From positions 2,746,501 through 2,810,500 of the forward strand of contig NZ_CP088285.1 of NCBI RefSeq assembly GCF_011516645.4: 64,000 nt of DNA, written 5' to 3'. The position numbers and the translations under genes are program-made. Under the pieces are notes generated by a model. The model was not told where the DNA came from. It saw nothing but the letters and a program-made list of their open reading frames with translations, and did no database searches. Below are positions 24,443 to 35,514 of the stretch, piece after piece. How positions within the stretch are numbered: position 1 is the first letter of the stretch; the number at the start of each line of letters is the position of its first letter. This DNA is from Bradyrhizobium septentrionale (lineage in GTDB: Bacteria > Pseudomonadota > Alphaproteobacteria > Rhizobiales > Xanthobacteraceae).

Positions 24443-25174
24443 TCACGGCCGCAGGGTGCGGCTGAGTGCCTCGAGCAGGGCGTTTTCGTCGGGCTGTGCA
24501 GCCACCACCAGCTTGGTCGCGCCGGCGTCACGGAGCACTGCGGCGACCGCCGCCGAAATGCAGCATTGCGGCAAAGCGAGGGCCGATATCTCGAGACCAT
24601 CGGCCCGTATTGCGTCCAGGAACGCCTGCGCGCTGCGGCGGGAATAATGCAGCACCGCGGTGATCCGGTTCGCCATGAAGGCGTCGCTGACCTCCCTGGG
24701 AAAAGCTGATACCGGCGCCATCCGGTAGGTGGTGTGGGTGACGACGGTCAGCCCCTTTTCGCCCAGTTCGCCCGCCAGATCGCGCGAGAGGTCGGCGCCG
24801 GCGAGATGGAGCAGCGTCGCCGAGGCCTCGAGTTCACCGGCCTTGACCCGCGCCAGCACGAGATCGCGCAAGCCGCCGGCGTCGCCCTTGGCCACGATCA
24901 CCCTGTCGAAGCCCGCGGCGCGCGCGGCATCGGCGGTGTGCGCCCCGACCGCGAACAGCGGCAGAAGCAACAGCCGGCTGGCCGTGAGATCGACCGCGCG
25001 CAGCGCATTGGCGCTGGTCAGGATGACGGCGTCATAATCTGAATCGTCATCGTCGTGGAACGGCAGCGGCTCGAAGCGCAACACCGGCGCCGCGAGGGCG
25101 TCAAAGCCGCGCCCCCGCAACGTCGCGAGCGTGGCGTCATTGTCCGGATGCGGCCGCGTGACAAGGATCGTCAC
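24443..25174 (-). CDS. hemD: uroporphyrinogen-III synthase
   Basis: Cyclises hydroxymethylbilane to uroporphyrinogen III in heme, siroheme and cobalamin synthesis; cytoplasmic. The 243-residue length is normal. Family features include the N-terminal ILVTRPHPDNDATLATL (residues 3-19), LTSANALRAV (about 51-60), AVGAHTADAARAAGF (about 75-90) and the C-terminal VLHYSRRSAQAFLDA. HemD sequences are poorly conserved but these landmarks are clear. It starts at a GTG (25174) and its operon continues into mic60 and hemY. In many alphaproteobacteria hemC lies just upstream of hemD; here the next gene is tsaD on the other strand, so hemC must be elsewhere. Confidence 0.88.
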   Translation of the reverse strand: MTILVTRPHPDNDATLATLRGRGFDALAAPVLRFEPLPFHDDDDSDYDAVILTSANALRAVDLTASRLLLLPLFAVGAHTADAARAAGFDRVIVAKGDAGGLRDLVLARVKAGELEASATLLHLAGADLSRDLAGELGEKGLTVVTHTTYRMAPVSAFPREVSDAFMANRITAVLHYSRRSAQAFLDAIRADGLEISALALPQCCISAAVAAVLRDAGATKLVVAAQPDENALLEALSRTLRP

Positions 25175-25371
25175 GGTTCAGGCCTCCAGCCTTGGATTGG
25201 ACCTTGGATTGGACCTTGAAAAATGGACCTTGCCGACCGATTGCACTTCAAGACCTCGCAATGCTACCCCGGAGGGAACATTTCCAGTGAGCAGATCGGG
25301 CCGGAACCCGGTTCCGGCCCGTCCGGATCATGCTCGTAGCACAAGGGCCGAAATTGGGACACGAACCACCG

Positions 25372-26445
25372 ATGCTGGTGTTGGGGATCGAAACCACCTG
25401 CGATGAAACCGCAGCCGCCGTGGTCGAGCGGCAGGCGGACGGGCAGGCAAAAATCCTCTCCAACGTCGTGCGCTCGCAGACCGACGAGCACGCCCGCTTC
25501 GGCGGCGTGGTGCCGGAGATCGCAGCGCGCGCCCATGTCGACCTGCTCGACGGCATCGTCGCCTCCGCGATGAAGGAGGCTGGCGTCAGTTATGGCCAAT
25601 TGTCGGCGGTTGCGGCCGCCGCGGGACCCGGCCTGATCGGCGGCGTGATCGTCGGTCTCACCACCGCAAAGGCAATCGCGATGGTGCACGACACGCCGCT
25701 GATCGCGGTGAACCATCTCGAGGCGCACGCGCTGACGCCGCGGCTGACCTGCGCGCTGGCGTTTCCCTATTGCCTGTTCCTCGCCTCGGGCGGCCACACC
25801 CAGATCGTCGCCGTGGTCGGCGTCGGCGACTATGTGCGGCTCGGCACCACGGTCGACGACGCGATGGGCGAGGCCTTCGACAAGGTGGCGAAAATGCTGT
25901 CGCTGCCCTATCCGGGCGGGCCGGAGGTCGAGCGCGCGGCCGCCGGCGGCGACCCGACGCGGTTTGCCTTTCCGCGCCCGATGCTCGGCCGGCCCGATGC
26001 GAATTTCTCGCTGTCGGGACTGAAGACGGCGGTGCGCAATGAAGCGAGCCGGCTGGAGCCGCTCGAACCGCAGGACATCAGCGATCTCTGTGCGAGCTTC
26101 CAGGCGGCGGTGCTGGAATCGACCGCGGACCGCCTGAGCGTTGGCTTGAAGCTGTTCGAGGAGCGGTTCGGCACGCCGCGTGCGCTGGTCGCGGCCGGCG
26201 GCGTTGCCGCCAACCACGCGATCCGCAGCGCGCTGCAGGATGTCGCGGCGGAGGCGCAGACCACGCTGATCATCCCGCCGCCGGCGCTCTGCACCGACAA
26301 TGGCGCGATGATCGCCTGGGCCGGCGCCGAGCGGCTGGCGCTCGGGCTGACCGACACGATGGAAGCGCCGCCGCGCGCCCGCTGGCTGCTCGATGCCAAC
26401 GCCAAGGCGCCGGCCGGCTACGCCAACAGCCGCGCCGGACATTGA
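25372..26445 (+). CDS. tsaD: tRNA N6-adenosine threonylcarbamoyltransferase
   Basis: Kae1/TsaD; it transfers the threonylcarbamoyl group made by TsaC to A37 of ANN-decoding tRNAs, with TsaB and TsaE. N-terminal [16 protein letters not shown] is the ASKHA nucleotide-binding start. The metal-ligand motif HLEAH is near residue 115, followed by [12 protein letters not shown]. The later [12 protein letters not shown] and [17 protein letters not shown] complete the family signature. An ATG at 25330 is also in frame and would add 14 residues. The ATG at 25372 ([12 protein letters not shown]) matches the usual N-terminus and is preferred. gpsA follows 13 bases after the stop, so the two are co-transcribed, as in many relatives. 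Confidence 0.95.
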   Translation: MLVLGIETTCDETAAAVVERQADGQAKILSNVVRSQTDEHARFGGVVPEIAARAHVDLLDGIVASAMKEAGVSYGQLSAVAAAAGPGLIGGVIVGLTTAKAIAMVHDTPLIAVNHLEAHALTPRLTCALAFPYCLFLASGGHTQIVAVVGVGDYVRLGTTVDDAMGEAFDKVAKMLSLPYPGGPEVERAAAGGDPTRFAFPRPMLGRPDANFSLSGLKTAVRNEASRLEPLEPQDISDLCASFQAAVLESTADRLSVGLKLFEERFGTPRALVAAGGVAANHAIRSALQDVAAEAQTTLIIPPPALCTDNGAMIAWAGAERLALGLTDTMEAPPRARWLLDANAKAPAGYANSRAGH

Positions 26446-26458
26446 ACCGAGGGTTTTG

Positions 26459-27439
26459 ATGCCCGCGCATAAGTCAGTCAGCGTGATCGGTGCCGGCGCC
26501 TGGGGCACGGCATTGGCCGAGGTCGCAGCGCGCGCCGGACGCAAGGTGACGCTGTATGCGCGCAATGCCGAGCATGCGACGCAGATCCAGGCGACGCGAG
26601 TCAATCCGAAGCTGGCTGGCGTCCAGCTCGATCCTGGCATCGTCGTGACGTCGGATATCGCTACTGCCGCCCGCGCGGACATCATTCTGGCCGTGACCCC
26701 GGCGCAGCATTTGCGCGCGGCGGTCGGACATATCGCGTCGCACCTCAAACCTGATACGCCCGTCATCGCCTGCGCCAAGGGCATCGAGCACGGCACCCAC
26801 AAATTCATGACCGAGGTGATCGCGGAGGCAGCACCCGGCGCCGTGCCCGCGATCCTGTCGGGACCGAGCTTTGCCGACGACGTCGCGCGCGGATTGCCGA
26901 CCGCCGTGACGCTGGCCGCCAGGGACGAGGCGCTGGCGAGTGCACTCGTGCAGGCGCTCGGTTCGGCGACCTTCCGGCCCTATCACACCACCGACGTGCG
27001 CGGCGTCGAGATCGGCGGCGCGGCCAAGAACGTGCTGGCGATCGCCGCCGGCATCGTGGTCGGCAGAAATCTCGGTGCCTCTGCGCTCGCCGCGCTGACC
27101 ACGCGCGGCTTCAGCGAGCTCGCACGATTGGGCCGCGCCTGCGGCGCGCGCGCCGAAACCCTCGCCGGCCTGTCCGGACTTGGCGATCTGCTGCTCAGCT
27201 GCTCGACCGCGCAATCGCGCAATTTCGCGCTCGGCGTCGCGCTCGGGCGCGGTGAAGCCGCGCCGGTCGGCAAGCTCGCCGAGGGCGCATTCACTGCGCC
27301 TGTCTTGTGCGAGCTCGCCGCCTCGCGAAAGGTCGATATGCCGGTATCGAACGCAGTCGCCGCTATCCTGAGCAACCGGCTGACGATCGACGCGGCGATC
27401 GAAGGCCTGCTGACACGTCCGTTCAAGGCCGAAGGCTAG
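26459..27439 (+). CDS. gpsA: glycerol-3-phosphate dehydrogenase [NAD(P)+]
   Basis: Makes glycerol 3-phosphate from dihydroxyacetone phosphate for phospholipid synthesis; cytoplasmic. The Rossmann motif [13 protein letters not shown] is at residues 9-21. The catalytic region has [19 protein letters not shown] with the conserved lysine, and [20 protein letters not shown] follows. Length 326 is standard. The frame extends upstream to 26393, but ATG 26459 has GAGGG ten bases upstream and gives the normal N-terminus ([11 protein letters not shown]). It is 13 bases after tsaD. The TAG stop and the next bases belong to dispersed repeat family B, so an insertion supplied or trimmed the very end of the gene. 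Confidence 0.94.
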   Translation: MPAHKSVSVIGAGAWGTALAEVAARAGRKVTLYARNAEHATQIQATRVNPKLAGVQLDPGIVVTSDIATAARADIILAVTPAQHLRAAVGHIASHLKPDTPVIACAKGIEHGTHKFMTEVIAEAAPGAVPAILSGPSFADDVARGLPTAVTLAARDEALASALVQALGSATFRPYHTTDVRGVEIGGAAKNVLAIAAGIVVGRNLGASALAALTTRGFSELARLGRACGARAETLAGLSGLGDLLLSCSTAQSRNFALGVALGRGEAAPVGKLAEGAFTAPVLCELAASRKVDMPVSNAVAAILSNRLTIDAAIEGLLTRPFKAEG

Positions 27440-27487
27440 AGCATGATCCGGAAAAGTGTGTAGCGGTTTTCCGAAAAGATCATGCTC
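27437..27487 (+). repeat. dispersed repeat family B, copy starting at the gpsA stop
   Basis: TAGAGCATGATCCGGAAAAG then GGTTTTCCGAAAAGATCATG: a 51-base imperfect palindrome with CATGATC/GATCATG ends. The gpsA TAG stop is its first three bases. A matching copy in the opposite orientation is at 60952-61000. Confidence 0.75.
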
Positions 27488-27499
27488 AAATCAAAGAGC

Positions 27500-27541
27500 T
27501 AGAGCGGGATGACGATTCGAAGAAAAGTCATCGCGCTCTAG
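27500..27541. repeat. inverted repeat beside family B
   Basis: TAGAGCG (27500-27506) with GATGAC, then AGTCATCGCGCTCTA, forms a hairpin of about 42 bases between convergent gpsA and the dehalogenase gene. It is likely to act as a bidirectional transcription stop or to be a second repeat unit. Confidence 0.5.
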
Positions 27542-28306
27542 TCACCGCGCCGTCGCGAAAGCGACGAGGTCGTTCAATCCCGATCCCATTCCGTCAGGCG
27601 CGACGCCAAGCTCCTCGACTGCCGCGGTGGCGCGGTTGACCCAGAAGGTCGGATAGCCGAACCACTTCGCTCCGGCGACATCCCAGCCGGCGAACGCCGC
27701 AAAGACGATCTCTTCTTTCGGTAGACCGAACGCGTCGACGCCCATCTGGTAAGCGCGGGCATCGGGCTTGAAGGCTTGAACCCTGTCGGTTGAGAGGTGA
27801 GGCTCCAACAGCCCCTCAAGCCCGGAGTTCTTGATGGCGGCATCGAGCATCGGCGCGGTGAGATTCGACAGGAACGCCATGCGAAGGCCCGCATCACGCA
27901 GCTGCCGCAGCGCCGGCCCGACGTCCGGCCACGCCTTCAGCTCCAGATAGGTCTGCATCAGTCGGTCGCGCTGCTCGGATAACAACTCGATCTTCATCGC
28001 CTTGGCCGCGAAGGCCAGCGCGTCCTCGGTGACGCGCCAGAAATCGGTGTAGCGTCCGCCAAGCGTCCTGAGCCAACCATACTCGAACTGCCGCGTGCGC
28101 CAGGAGGCGCTCAACTCGGCACCCCTGCCCGGAAACATCTCCTCCACGCGCGCGAAGACCGGACGCGGATCGATGATCGGAAAACCGTCGAAGGCGATCG
28201 CCTTGAACGAGGAACGCCCTGCGGCGCGCACCTGGGACGGCAGCACTGTCGCCGTCGCGACCGAAACTGCGGTCAAGGCCGTGAACGTGCGGCGATTGAG
28301 AAGCAT
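27542..28306 (-). CDS. haloacid dehalogenase type II-like hydrolase, Tat-exported
   Basis: HAD-superfamily hydrolase of the 2-haloacid dehalogenase type II group; it would split the C-halogen bond of 2-halocarboxylates or act on another small substrate. From ATG 28306 the protein starts MLLNRRTFTALTAVSVATAT, a twin-arginine-like leader (NRRTFT) ending near VRAA, so export is likely. This is uncommon for the family. HAD motif I is KAIAFDGF (nucleophile Asp), motif II FLSNLTAPML, motif III the lysine in AFKPDARAYQMGV, and the late VFAAFAGWDVAGAKWFGYPT gives the acidic motif. The long upstream open frame is ignored because the RR leader fits the ATG. It is convergent with gpsA and divergent from the esterase. 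Confidence 0.82.
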   Translation of the reverse strand: MLLNRRTFTALTAVSVATATVLPSQVRAAGRSSFKAIAFDGFPIIDPRPVFARVEEMFPGRGAELSASWRTRQFEYGWLRTLGGRYTDFWRVTEDALAFAAKAMKIELLSEQRDRLMQTYLELKAWPDVGPALRQLRDAGLRMAFLSNLTAPMLDAAIKNSGLEGLLEPHLSTDRVQAFKPDARAYQMGVDAFGLPKEEIVFAAFAGWDVAGAKWFGYPTFWVNRATAAVEELGVAPDGMGSGLNDLVAFATAR

Positions 28307-28556
28307 GTGATCTCCGTCGAACGAGCGGCGACCGTTCACAGAAAAAGCGCATCGGCACAATCGCCGGATTGCGGCAGAGACCATTCCAGATTTCAAAACA
28401 ATCGACGCCTGCTGGCGCGACCGCTCAGGCCGGAGAAATGCGCTCCAAAGCGTCTCGCAAGCCGCCCTTCACGGCCTGAAGGCGCTGTACTAGCGTGGCG
28501 GCGAACCGTCGGATCCCGGTCTAAGAATCGAAAAGCGGATCCCAAGGGAAAAACAC

Positions 28557-29684
28557 ATGCGTCAACCGCAACGCGTCATCGTCTCCTTCAGCCTTGTTTC
28601 GTTCAGCCTTGCACTCGCCCTCGCCGCCTCGTCCGCTATCGCTCACGCCCAAACTGCAGCCTCATACGACGACCTTGCCAGGAGCGAGGCCGCGACCAAT
28701 GCCGAGAACGGCAAGCGGGTCGCGCCGCTCAAATCGATCGGCAATCCCACCAGCGACGTCTCTCCCGAAATGCAGGCGATCATCGGCGCGCCCTATCCGC
28801 CGCATTTCAACGCCGACCCGAAGACATCAGCGGAATGGAAGGAGCTGATCGATCGCCACGCCAAGCTTTTGATCGCGGGTCTTCCGGCGATGAAGGCGAA
28901 GCTCGGCGTCAAGGTCGAGGAGACCAAAATTGCCGGCGTGCACTGCTACATCGTCACGCCGAACAAGATCGCGCTCGAGAACCGGCGGCGCCTGCTGATT
29001 CACGTCCATGGCGGCGGTTACGTGTTCGGCCCCGGCGAAGCGGCGCTGCCGGAAGCCATCATGATGGCCGGCTTTGGCGGCTTCAAGGTGATCTCGGTCG
29101 ACTACCGGATGCCGCCGGACTTCCCCTATCCGGCCGCGCTTGATGACGCGATGGCGGTGTGGAAGGAGGTCTTGAGGTCGCATGAGCGCCACCGGCTCGC
29201 GATCTTCGGCACCTCGACCGGCGGCGCGATGACGCTCGCGATGGTGTTGCGCGCGAGGGACGAGAAGCTGCCGCTGCCGGCCGCCATCGCGCCGGGCACG
29301 CCGTGGTCCGACATCGACAAGATCGGCGACAGCTACGCCAGCAATGAGTGGATCGACAATGTGCTGGTGACCTGGGACGGATGGCTCGGCCGCGCGGCGA
29401 AGCTCTATGCAAACGGGACCAGTCTGAAGACCCCCTACATTTCGCCGATCTACGGCGACTTCAAGGGCTTTCCGCCGACCATCCTGACATCGGGCACGCG
29501 CGACCTGTTCCTCAGCAACACGGTTCGCACCCATCGCAAATTGCGGCGCGCCGGCGTGATTGCCGACCTCAATGTCTATGAGGGGCAGTCGCACGCCCAG
29601 TACCAGATGAACGCCGATGCGCCCGAGACGAAAGAGGCGTTCACCGACATCGCCAAATTCTTCGATCGATATCTGAAACAGTGA
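28557..29684 (+). CDS. secreted alpha/beta-hydrolase (hormone-sensitive-lipase-like esterase)
   Basis: Esterase of the HSL family IV type. Residues 1-31 form a signal peptide (LVSFSLALALAASSAIAHA). The oxyanion motif HGGGYVFG is at about 151-158. The nucleophile elbow reads FGTSTGGAM near residue 219, a variant of the usual GDSAGG. The acid is expected in GTRDLFLS and the histidine in EGQSHAQY near the C-terminus, so the catalytic triad appears complete. No lipid anchor is visible, so it is periplasmic or secreted. It is monocistronic, transcribed divergently from the dehalogenase; substrate probably short-chain esters. Confidence 0.87.
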   Translation: MRQPQRVIVSFSLVSFSLALALAASSAIAHAQTAASYDDLARSEAATNAENGKRVAPLKSIGNPTSDVSPEMQAIIGAPYPPHFNADPKTSAEWKELIDRHAKLLIAGLPAMKAKLGVKVEETKIAGVHCYIVTPNKIALENRRRLLIHVHGGGYVFGPGEAALPEAIMMAGFGGFKVISVDYRMPPDFPYPAALDDAMAVWKEVLRSHERHRLAIFGTSTGGAMTLAMVLRARDEKLPLPAAIAPGTPWSDIDKIGDSYASNEWIDNVLVTWDGWLGRAAKLYANGTSLKTPYISPIYGDFKGFPPTILTSGTRDLFLSNTVRTHRKLRRAGVIADLNVYEGQSHAQYQMNADAPETKEAFTDIAKFFDRYLKQ

Positions 29685-29703
29685 GCGTGATGGCGTCTTC
29701 ATT

Positions 29704-29777
29704 TGACGCGTTTCTTCAACGCGAACCGGTACCGATCCCGCATCAAGTGCGGGACAGGCTTCGCTCGAAAACGCTCT
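29704..29777 (-). repeat. dispersed palindromic repeat family A, copy 2
   Basis: Reverse-orientation copy: TGACGCGTTTCTTCAACGCG, ACCGATCCCGCATCAAGTGC, then GGCTTCGCTCGAAAACGCTC. Identical inner palindrome to copies at 5752-5823 and 45808-45890 apart from a few bases. It lies 20 bases after the esterase stop. Confidence 0.75.
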
Positions 29778-29860
29778 GATCGGATGCCCGCGCTTGTCGC
29801 GGGCATCCGTGTGCCTGTAGATTGCCGCGCAATCGGCGTTTTGGAACGGGGTGAGTTGCG

Positions 29861-30274
29861 ATGAACTACTGGCTGGTGAAATCCGAACCGTCAGTCTGGT
29901 CGTGGGACCAGCAGGTCGCCAAGGGCGCGAAGGGCGAAGCCTGGACCGGCGTGCGCAACTTCACGGCGCGGCAGAACCTCGTCAACATGAAGAAGGGCGA
30001 CAAGGCGTTCTTCTATCATTCCAACGAAGGCAAGGAGATCGTCGGCATCGCCGAGATCATCAAAGAGGCCTATCCGGACCCGACCGACAAAACCGGCAAG
30101 TTCGTCTGCGTCGACATCAAGGCCGACAAGCCGCTGAAGACACCGGTGACGATGGCCGCGATCAAGGCCGACAAGAAACTCGCCGACATGGCGCTGGTGA
30201 AGTATTCGCGGCTCTCGGTGCAGCCGGTGACTGCGGAGGAATGGAAGTACGTCTGCAAGATGGGTGGGCTTTAG
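29861..30274 (+). CDS. EVE domain protein
   Basis: A 137-residue single EVE-domain protein (PUA-like fold). It begins MNYWLVKSEPSVWSWDQ, the classic EVE start, and contains WTGVRNFTARQNLVNMKKGD (about 29-48) and FYHSNEGKEIVGIAEI (about 51-66), the pocket-forming stretch. EVE/PUA-like domains are proposed to bind modified bases in DNA or RNA, and some act in defence or tRNA-related processes; this stand-alone form is widespread in alphaproteobacteria. GGGGTGAGTTGCG precedes the ATG. The gene is alone and followed by a palindromic repeat. Specific target unknown. Confidence 0.85.
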   Translation: MNYWLVKSEPSVWSWDQQVAKGAKGEAWTGVRNFTARQNLVNMKKGDKAFFYHSNEGKEIVGIAEIIKEAYPDPTDKTGKFVCVDIKADKPLKTPVTMAAIKADKKLADMALVKYSRLSVQPVTAEEWKYVCKMGGL

Positions 30275-30291
30275 CGTTCCAACGAAGTCCA

Positions 30292-30415
30292 CCGTCGTCC
30301 CGGCGCAGGCCGGGACCCATAACCACAGGCGAGCATTATTAGAGCGCGCTGTGGCTCCAGCTTGTTTCCGCAATCAACATTTGGGGTAATGGGTCCCGGC
30401 CTTCGCCGGGACGAC
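30292..30415. repeat. long-armed dispersed repeat (CCGTCGTCCCGG type)
   Basis: Left arm CCGTCGTCCCGGCGCAGGCC starting at 30292, running to GGGACCCAT (30320). Right arm ATGGGTCCCGGCC...CGCCGGGACGAC (30389-30415). The arms are inverted and enclose about 70 bases. It sits between convergent EVE and topoisomerase genes, so it may stop transcription from both. Same style as the repeats at 42460 and 54218. Confidence 0.6.
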
Positions 30416-30430
30416 GTAGAGTTCGGAGCT

Positions 30431-31603
30431 TTACGCCCCGGCCGCCATCACCACCTGCGCCAGCAGCTGCTCGCGCTTGGACTGGGTGCGGTAGCCTCCC
30501 ATCGTCGCGGCGAAGCGTTCGAGGATGCCGTCCTCGAAGGCAGTGACGATGGTGTCGTGGACGTAGCTCTTGCGGCAGATCGCCGGCGTGTTGGAGAGCT
30601 GGTCGGCGGCGGCGCGGATCGCATCCAGCACCTGGCGCTTGCGGCCGCGCTGGCTGGTGGCCGGCGTGATCCGCGACAGCGACTCCACGACGACGGCCGA
30701 CGCCATCAGCGTGCGGAAATCCTTCAGCGAGATCTTGATGCCGGCGATCTCGCGCAGGAACGCGTTCACCGCCGTGGTCGAGGCGGCGCGAACGACGCCG
30801 GAGCGGTCGTGATACTGGAACATGCGCTTGCCCGGGACACCGCGCAGAATGCCGATCGCCCGCACCAGCTTGGCCGCGTCGCATTCCTTGCGCACGGCCT
30901 TGCCGCCCTTGGCCTTGAAGGTCAGCACCAGAGAATCGTCTTCCAGCGTGACGTTGGACTTCAAAAGCGTGGTGGCGCCGCGGGTGCCGTTGAGGCGGGC
31001 ATAGGATTCGTTGCCGGGCCGGATCGCGGTGCGCGCGATCAGCTCGATCACCGCCGACAGCGCGAATTCGCGCGTCGGCTCTTCGCCGGACAGGAACGCC
31101 GAGACCTTGCGCCGGATCTTCGGCAGCGCCGCCACGAGCTTGGCCAGGCGATGCGCCTTGCGCTGCTCGCGGACCTTCTCCCAATCGGCGTGATAACGGT
31201 ATTGCAAACGACCTGCGGCATCGCGGCCGACCGCCTGCAAATGCGAGCTAGGATCGCTGGAATAGCGCACCTGGCGATAGGCCGGCGGAACCGCCATGGC
31301 GTGCAGCCGACGGATCGTCCGCGCATCGCGGACCCGCGAGCCATTGGCACGAACGAATGAATAGTTCTTGCCGCGCTTGATGCGGCGGATGGTCAGCTCG
31401 TTCTGGTCGCCGAGCCGCAGGCCCAGATCGCGCGCGAGATCCTCGACCGAGGTCTTGATGGGCGCGTCGAGGTTGAGCTTGGCCCGCGGCGGCTGCAACT
31501 TTGCCTGCGGCCGCTTGGGCCACTGGCCTAGCGCCTTCGCCAGGGCGACAGCGGGATCGGCGGACATGGGCCGCACAGCCGCGATGTTCTGCTGATCCAT
31601 CAT
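30431..31603 (-). CDS. DNA topoisomerase IB
   Basis: Type IB topoisomerase of the bacterial/poxvirus type; it relaxes supercoils through a 3'-phosphotyrosine intermediate. The 390-residue protein has an N-terminal DNA-binding domain starting at SVEDLARDLGLRL. The catalytic pentad can be placed: Arg195 in IARTAIRPGNES, Arg297 in KDFRT, a lysine in the middle of the domain and nucleophile Tyr347 in CRKSYVHDTIV. The family segment RRLHAMAVPPAYRQVRYSSD is at 98-117. It is convergent with the EVE gene and followed by a repeat. It is a common accessory topoisomerase in rhizobia. Confidence 0.92.
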   Translation of the reverse strand: MMDQQNIAAVRPMSADPAVALAKALGQWPKRPQAKLQPPRAKLNLDAPIKTSVEDLARDLGLRLGDQNELTIRRIKRGKNYSFVRANGSRVRDARTIRRLHAMAVPPAYRQVRYSSDPSSHLQAVGRDAAGRLQYRYHADWEKVREQRKAHRLAKLVAALPKIRRKVSAFLSGEEPTREFALSAVIELIARTAIRPGNESYARLNGTRGATTLLKSNVTLEDDSLVLTFKAKGGKAVRKECDAAKLVRAIGILRGVPGKRMFQYHDRSGVVRAASTTAVNAFLREIAGIKISLKDFRTLMASAVVVESLSRITPATSQRGRKRQVLDAIRAAADQLSNTPAICRKSYVHDTIVTAFEDGILERFAATMGGYRTQSKREQLLAQVVMAAGA

Positions 31604-32425
31604 ACTTCCAAGACGCCTTGCTCCGCTGTTCTCCCGGTAATGCCGTTGCTTCGGGCTTCGTTCCGGTCGGGCCGTCCCGGCCTCGGAAAGGCGATTTAGG
31701 GCGTCGGGGCCGACATTGCGAGTCGCGAATCAGTTATTGACGGTTCCTAATTACCTTTCATGGGTGCCATTCGCCCCGTAACCTTGATTTTGGTCCCTCC
31801 GGGACCGGTCAAAATGGCGAGATCACTGCCCGGAACCGGGTTTGGGAGGGCCGAGCAGGCCGGGCCGGACTCGCGCAGACCAGGTCGGAGATCGTGCCCC
31901 TTCGTGCCAATTCCGCGCTGGCATGCCGCCTAATGCCGGTGGCCGAACCGCTGGCCCGCGGGCAGGGATTGCGGAGGTCGCCGGTGTCGTCTCGACAAAA
32001 TTTCCGGCCGCGGGCCGTCAGGCCACGCCAGTCGCCGGCCAAGCAATTGTCAGCGGCGAGCAGCGCAGCGGCGTCCGACACTTCGTTCAACTCTGCCTGA
32101 AGCCGTCCATCTAAATCGGCGCCGGCGTATCGTCATCGTGGGCGACTTTGCCGCGGTGGCGGCGAGCGGCGCTGGGAGCGACATCACTACGACCAAGAGA
32201 CCAGTGACGCGGTGCGCGTGATCGCGCATAGGTTTCTCTCGTCAACGAGGCGCGGTAAACCGCCCATCAGATGCGGAAGCCGGCGGAATGTCCGGCGGCT
32301 TCCCGCGACGAAAGTGACAGTCCTTTTTCCTTGCCGGGCCGGAATGCGGCAACGCATAATCGCGGCAATGATCAAGACGGCTTGCCGTCGCGTCGTGTGC
32401 GATCGGCAATGAGTGGAGGAAAGCG
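31604..32425. other. 822-base region without recognisable gene
   Basis: Only short open frames without family signals are present on either strand. It contains a hairpin TTTTGGTCCC-TCC-GGGACC (31789-31806), GC-rich low-complexity stretches, and the promoter region of acs in the last 200 bases. GGAGGAAAGCG directly precedes the acs ATG. No tRNA, repeat family member or IS end was seen. A small RNA cannot be excluded. Confidence 0.5.
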
Positions 32426-34366
<1,941 letters not shown>

Positions 34367-34384
34367 GCACCACGAGAGGTGACC

Positions 34385-35188
34385 TTGCTCCGGCATTTGA
34401 TTGGTCGCGCAGTCCAGCTGGCCTGCGCGATCCCTGTTTTTCTCTTCAGCACGTTGCCCGCGCCCGCCCAACAGGCGTCCACGCTGCCCCCCGATAATTT
34501 TGCTTACTTTTACCAGGATCCGCGACCGGAGCGTCTCACCGAGATTTTCGCTAGCGTGCAAAATACCGCAACAAGCTGGATTGCATTTCCTCCGCTGACA
34601 GGCTTGCTGGCGGCCGATTTCAAGTCTCACCCGGAACACATCGACAGGCTTGTCCCGATCGTTAAGGACGTCAAAGCCTCCTATGCCCTGATCACCGCCG
34701 CGCGGTTGTCCGGCCAACCGGCGAAGGCCGAGATGCTTCGGGCCAAATTCACCAACCTTGGTTTCGATCAAACACTCAACGCCGAGTTCGCAGGTATTCC
34801 GACTCGCTTCGAAGACCTGCAAATCACCCGGCCTACCCACCTGGATATCTTGTGGGGCGCATCGTTCGCTGCCGGCGACAGCCGCTATGTCATGCCGATC
34901 GTCGACTACTTCGCTGCCGCCGCGAACACGTCCGAACTCGTAGCGATCGACATTACCAAGACGGCCGTTGAAATGACGGGCGGTCCCAAAGGCACCATTG
35001 CCGGCTTGAAAGCAAAATATGGCGATGCCGGCGCCATGCAGATGATCCTTGCAGCGACAGCGTTATGGGCGATCGCTTCCAATTCGCGCCAGCACGACTA
35101 CGTCAAGCAAACGGTCGTCAGATATGTCGGGGATCACCCGGGCGCCCCCGCGACTAAAGCGCTCTCCGCGCTGCCTGCACTGAAGTAG
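34385..35188 (+). CDS. secreted protein of unknown function
   Basis: About 268 residues, not assigned to a named domain. The N-terminus has a signal peptide (AVQLACAIPVFLFSTLPAPA, then QQA). The mature part is helical, with EIFASVQNTATSWIAFPPLT, TGLLAADFKSHPEHIDRLV, RLSGQPAKAEMLRAK and ATALWAIASNSRQHDYVKQT, resembling tetratricopeptide-like or suppressor-of-fused-like helical-repeat proteins, but I cannot prove a family. Start: GTG 34379 and TTG 34385 are both in frame. GAGAGG at 34374-34379 fits TTG better (five-base spacing after GAGG), so 34385 is given. It lies directly after acs and may be co-transcribed. Confidence 0.5.
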   Translation: MLRHLIGRAVQLACAIPVFLFSTLPAPAQQASTLPPDNFAYFYQDPRPERLTEIFASVQNTATSWIAFPPLTGLLAADFKSHPEHIDRLVPIVKDVKASYALITAARLSGQPAKAEMLRAKFTNLGFDQTLNAEFAGIPTRFEDLQITRPTHLDILWGASFAAGDSRYVMPIVDYFAAAANTSELVAIDITKTAVEMTGGPKGTIAGLKAKYGDAGAMQMILAATALWAIASNSRQHDYVKQTVVRYVGDHPGAPATKALSALPALK

Positions 35189-35514
35189 ATCTAAACGCAC
35201 GCCCCTTCCTCCCACCACGCCGTTCCGAACGGTGCCTCTTCCATTTTCACGGGGTGGACCCTTTCACGGGATTGTCAGAGGCAAGGCAGCACTGTGGCGC
35301 GTTTGTGGCCAAGTGTTGTTTTCAGGTCATTTACTTTAATCCGAACTTTTTCTTCTCTCCCGCCATCAGGACGGTTCTCGCGGCCGGTGTGAAACCACCC
35401 GGTTAAGACACGCAGTTAATATTGCGTGCGCGAGACCGGCGGGCCCATTTTTTCAGGGCTCTGCACCTTCGTTTTTGGCTCCCTCATTGGGGCCGTTGGG
35501 AAGTGGAGAGGTTG
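35189..35514. other. 326-base intergenic region
   Basis: No gene or repeat recognised. The last 120 bases precede the L,D-transpeptidase and contain AT-rich bases (CATTTACTTTAATCC) that might form its promoter, but no clear -10/-35 pair is visible. The ribosome-binding GGAGAGG at 35505-35511 belongs to the transpeptidase. Confidence 0.45.
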
